Assembly (NCBI GenBank): GCA_016867695.1
Contig: VGIY01000167.1
Coordinates: forward strand, 1-6,021
DNA: 6,021 nucleotides
Source of the DNA: Candidatus Eiseniibacteriota bacterium
Lineage (GTDB): Bacteria > Eisenbacteria > RBG-16-71-46 > CAIMUX01 > WJJG01
Reading direction: 5' to 3'
Shown: in pieces, positions 5,738 through 6,021 of the stretch
Layout: every line of letters begins with the position of its first letter
Numbering within the stretch: the first letter of the stretch is position 1
The notes under the pieces: model-generated
Told to the model about the DNA's origin: nothing
Database searches by the model: none
What the model saw: only the letters and a program-made list of their open reading frames with translations
Program-made: the position numbers and the translations under genes

Positions 5738-5751
5738 CGGCGCGCTCGCCG
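5738..5751. terminator. Small GC hairpin between convergent genes (weak terminator candidate)
   Basis: CGGCG (5738-5742) and CGCCG (5747-5751) can pair around a four-base loop, five bases after the PPC stop codon and inside the 33-bp gap to the convergent gene's stop. There is no T-run on either strand. The position suits termination, but the stem is short and could arise by chance in this base composition. Confidence 0.17.
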
Positions 5752-5766
5752 CGGGCTCGCCCCGGA

Positions 5767-6021
5767 TCAATCGACGATCACGAGGCTCGTGGAGGTCCCC
5801 CGCCCGCCGGCAATCAGCCGCGCGCGATAGGCGCCCGCGGCGCATCGCTCCGGCGCCGGGCGCCACCAGCGCGAATGGCGGCCCGCCGGGAGCGGGCCGA
5901 GAAGGATCCGCTCCACGCAGCGCCCCGACGCGTCGAACACCTCCACCCGGGCCGCAGCCGGCTCCGGCAGTTCGAGCGCGAACAGGAGGCCGCCGCGCGC
6001 CGGACTCGGCCCGGCGGCGAG
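5767..6021 (-). CDS. C-terminal FlgD/Por-secretion-type Ig domain of a second secreted protein (partial, runs off right edge)
   Basis: The minus-strand frame beginning exactly at base 6021 is open for 84 codons to a TGA at 5767-5769. It has no start in the window, so it is the 3' end of a larger gene. The translation has the layout of an Ig-like C-terminal sorting or anchoring domain: GPSPARGGLLFALELP, then VEVFDASGRCVERI, GPLPAGRHSRWW, CAAGAYRARL, and a terminal TSLVIVD strand. This matches the P-x-P ... V-x-V-x-D-x-x-GR ... L-x-AG-x-H ... W ... aaGxY-x-x-L pattern of FlgD_ig/type A C-terminal domains. It is the same domain type that ends the propeller protein, so both are probably exported and attached by one route. 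The catalytic or binding part lies outside the window and its nature is unknown. Confidence 0.8.
   Translation of the reverse strand, partial: LAAGPSPARGGLLFALELPEPAAARVEVFDASGRCVERILLGPLPAGRHSRWWRPAPERCAAGAYRARLIAGGRGTSTSLVIVD

Noticed and set aside
5718..5772. An 8-bp direct repeat GATCAATC (5718-5725 and 5765-5772) as a possible target-site duplication
   Set aside because: The 39 bp between copies contain only the end of the PPC gene and the convergent gap, with no mobile element. Both copies lie within gene ends and fit chance.

Overview
This is a very GC-rich window (roughly 70% G+C by eye, with G/C at most third codon positions). It appears to come from a Gram-negative-type bacterium. 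The lineage hint is that two separate secreted proteins end in an Ig-like FlgD/Por-secretion-type C-terminal domain. Such domains are common in the FCB superphylum and its high-GC relatives (Eisenbacteria, Krumholzibacteriota, Latescibacterota and similar). The exact phylum cannot be fixed from this sequence alone.

Layout, left to right: (1) the last 20 codons of an unrecognised + strand gene (2-64). (2) A 233-bp non-coding stretch holding a 13-bp direct repeat and a perfect 3 x 14-bp tandem repeat. (3) lhgO (+), an FAD-dependent L-2-hydroxyglutarate oxidase. (4) A run of three minus-strand genes read right to left: a secreted six-Asp-box beta-propeller protein, a two-domain GNAT acetyltransferase of the NAT16/histidine-acetyltransferase type, and a creatininase-family amidohydrolase. 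The gaps are 30 bp between the last two and about 40-55 bp between the first two, so they may be one transcription unit. (5) A 252-bp divergent intergenic region. (6) A small PPC/DUF296 protein (+). (7) The C-terminal end of a second secreted protein (-) running off the right edge. No tRNA, rRNA, CRISPR array, insertion sequence or phage gene was seen.

Gene relations: lhgO and the creatininase gene converge and share one CTAG, which supplies the stop codon on both strands. The PPC gene and the right-edge gene also converge, 33 bp apart. The GNAT and creatininase genes are the best candidates for a functional pair (amide formation and amide hydrolysis), but their substrates are unknown. The propeller protein and the right-edge protein probably use the same export and anchoring route, because their C-terminal domains are of the same type.

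I found no convincing undescribed multi-gene system. The points most worth a second look are the tandem repeat just upstream of lhgO, the Ala/Gly-rich in-frame inserts in two unrelated proteins, the bacterial NAT16-like enzyme beside an amidohydrolase, and the shared-stop convergent junction.
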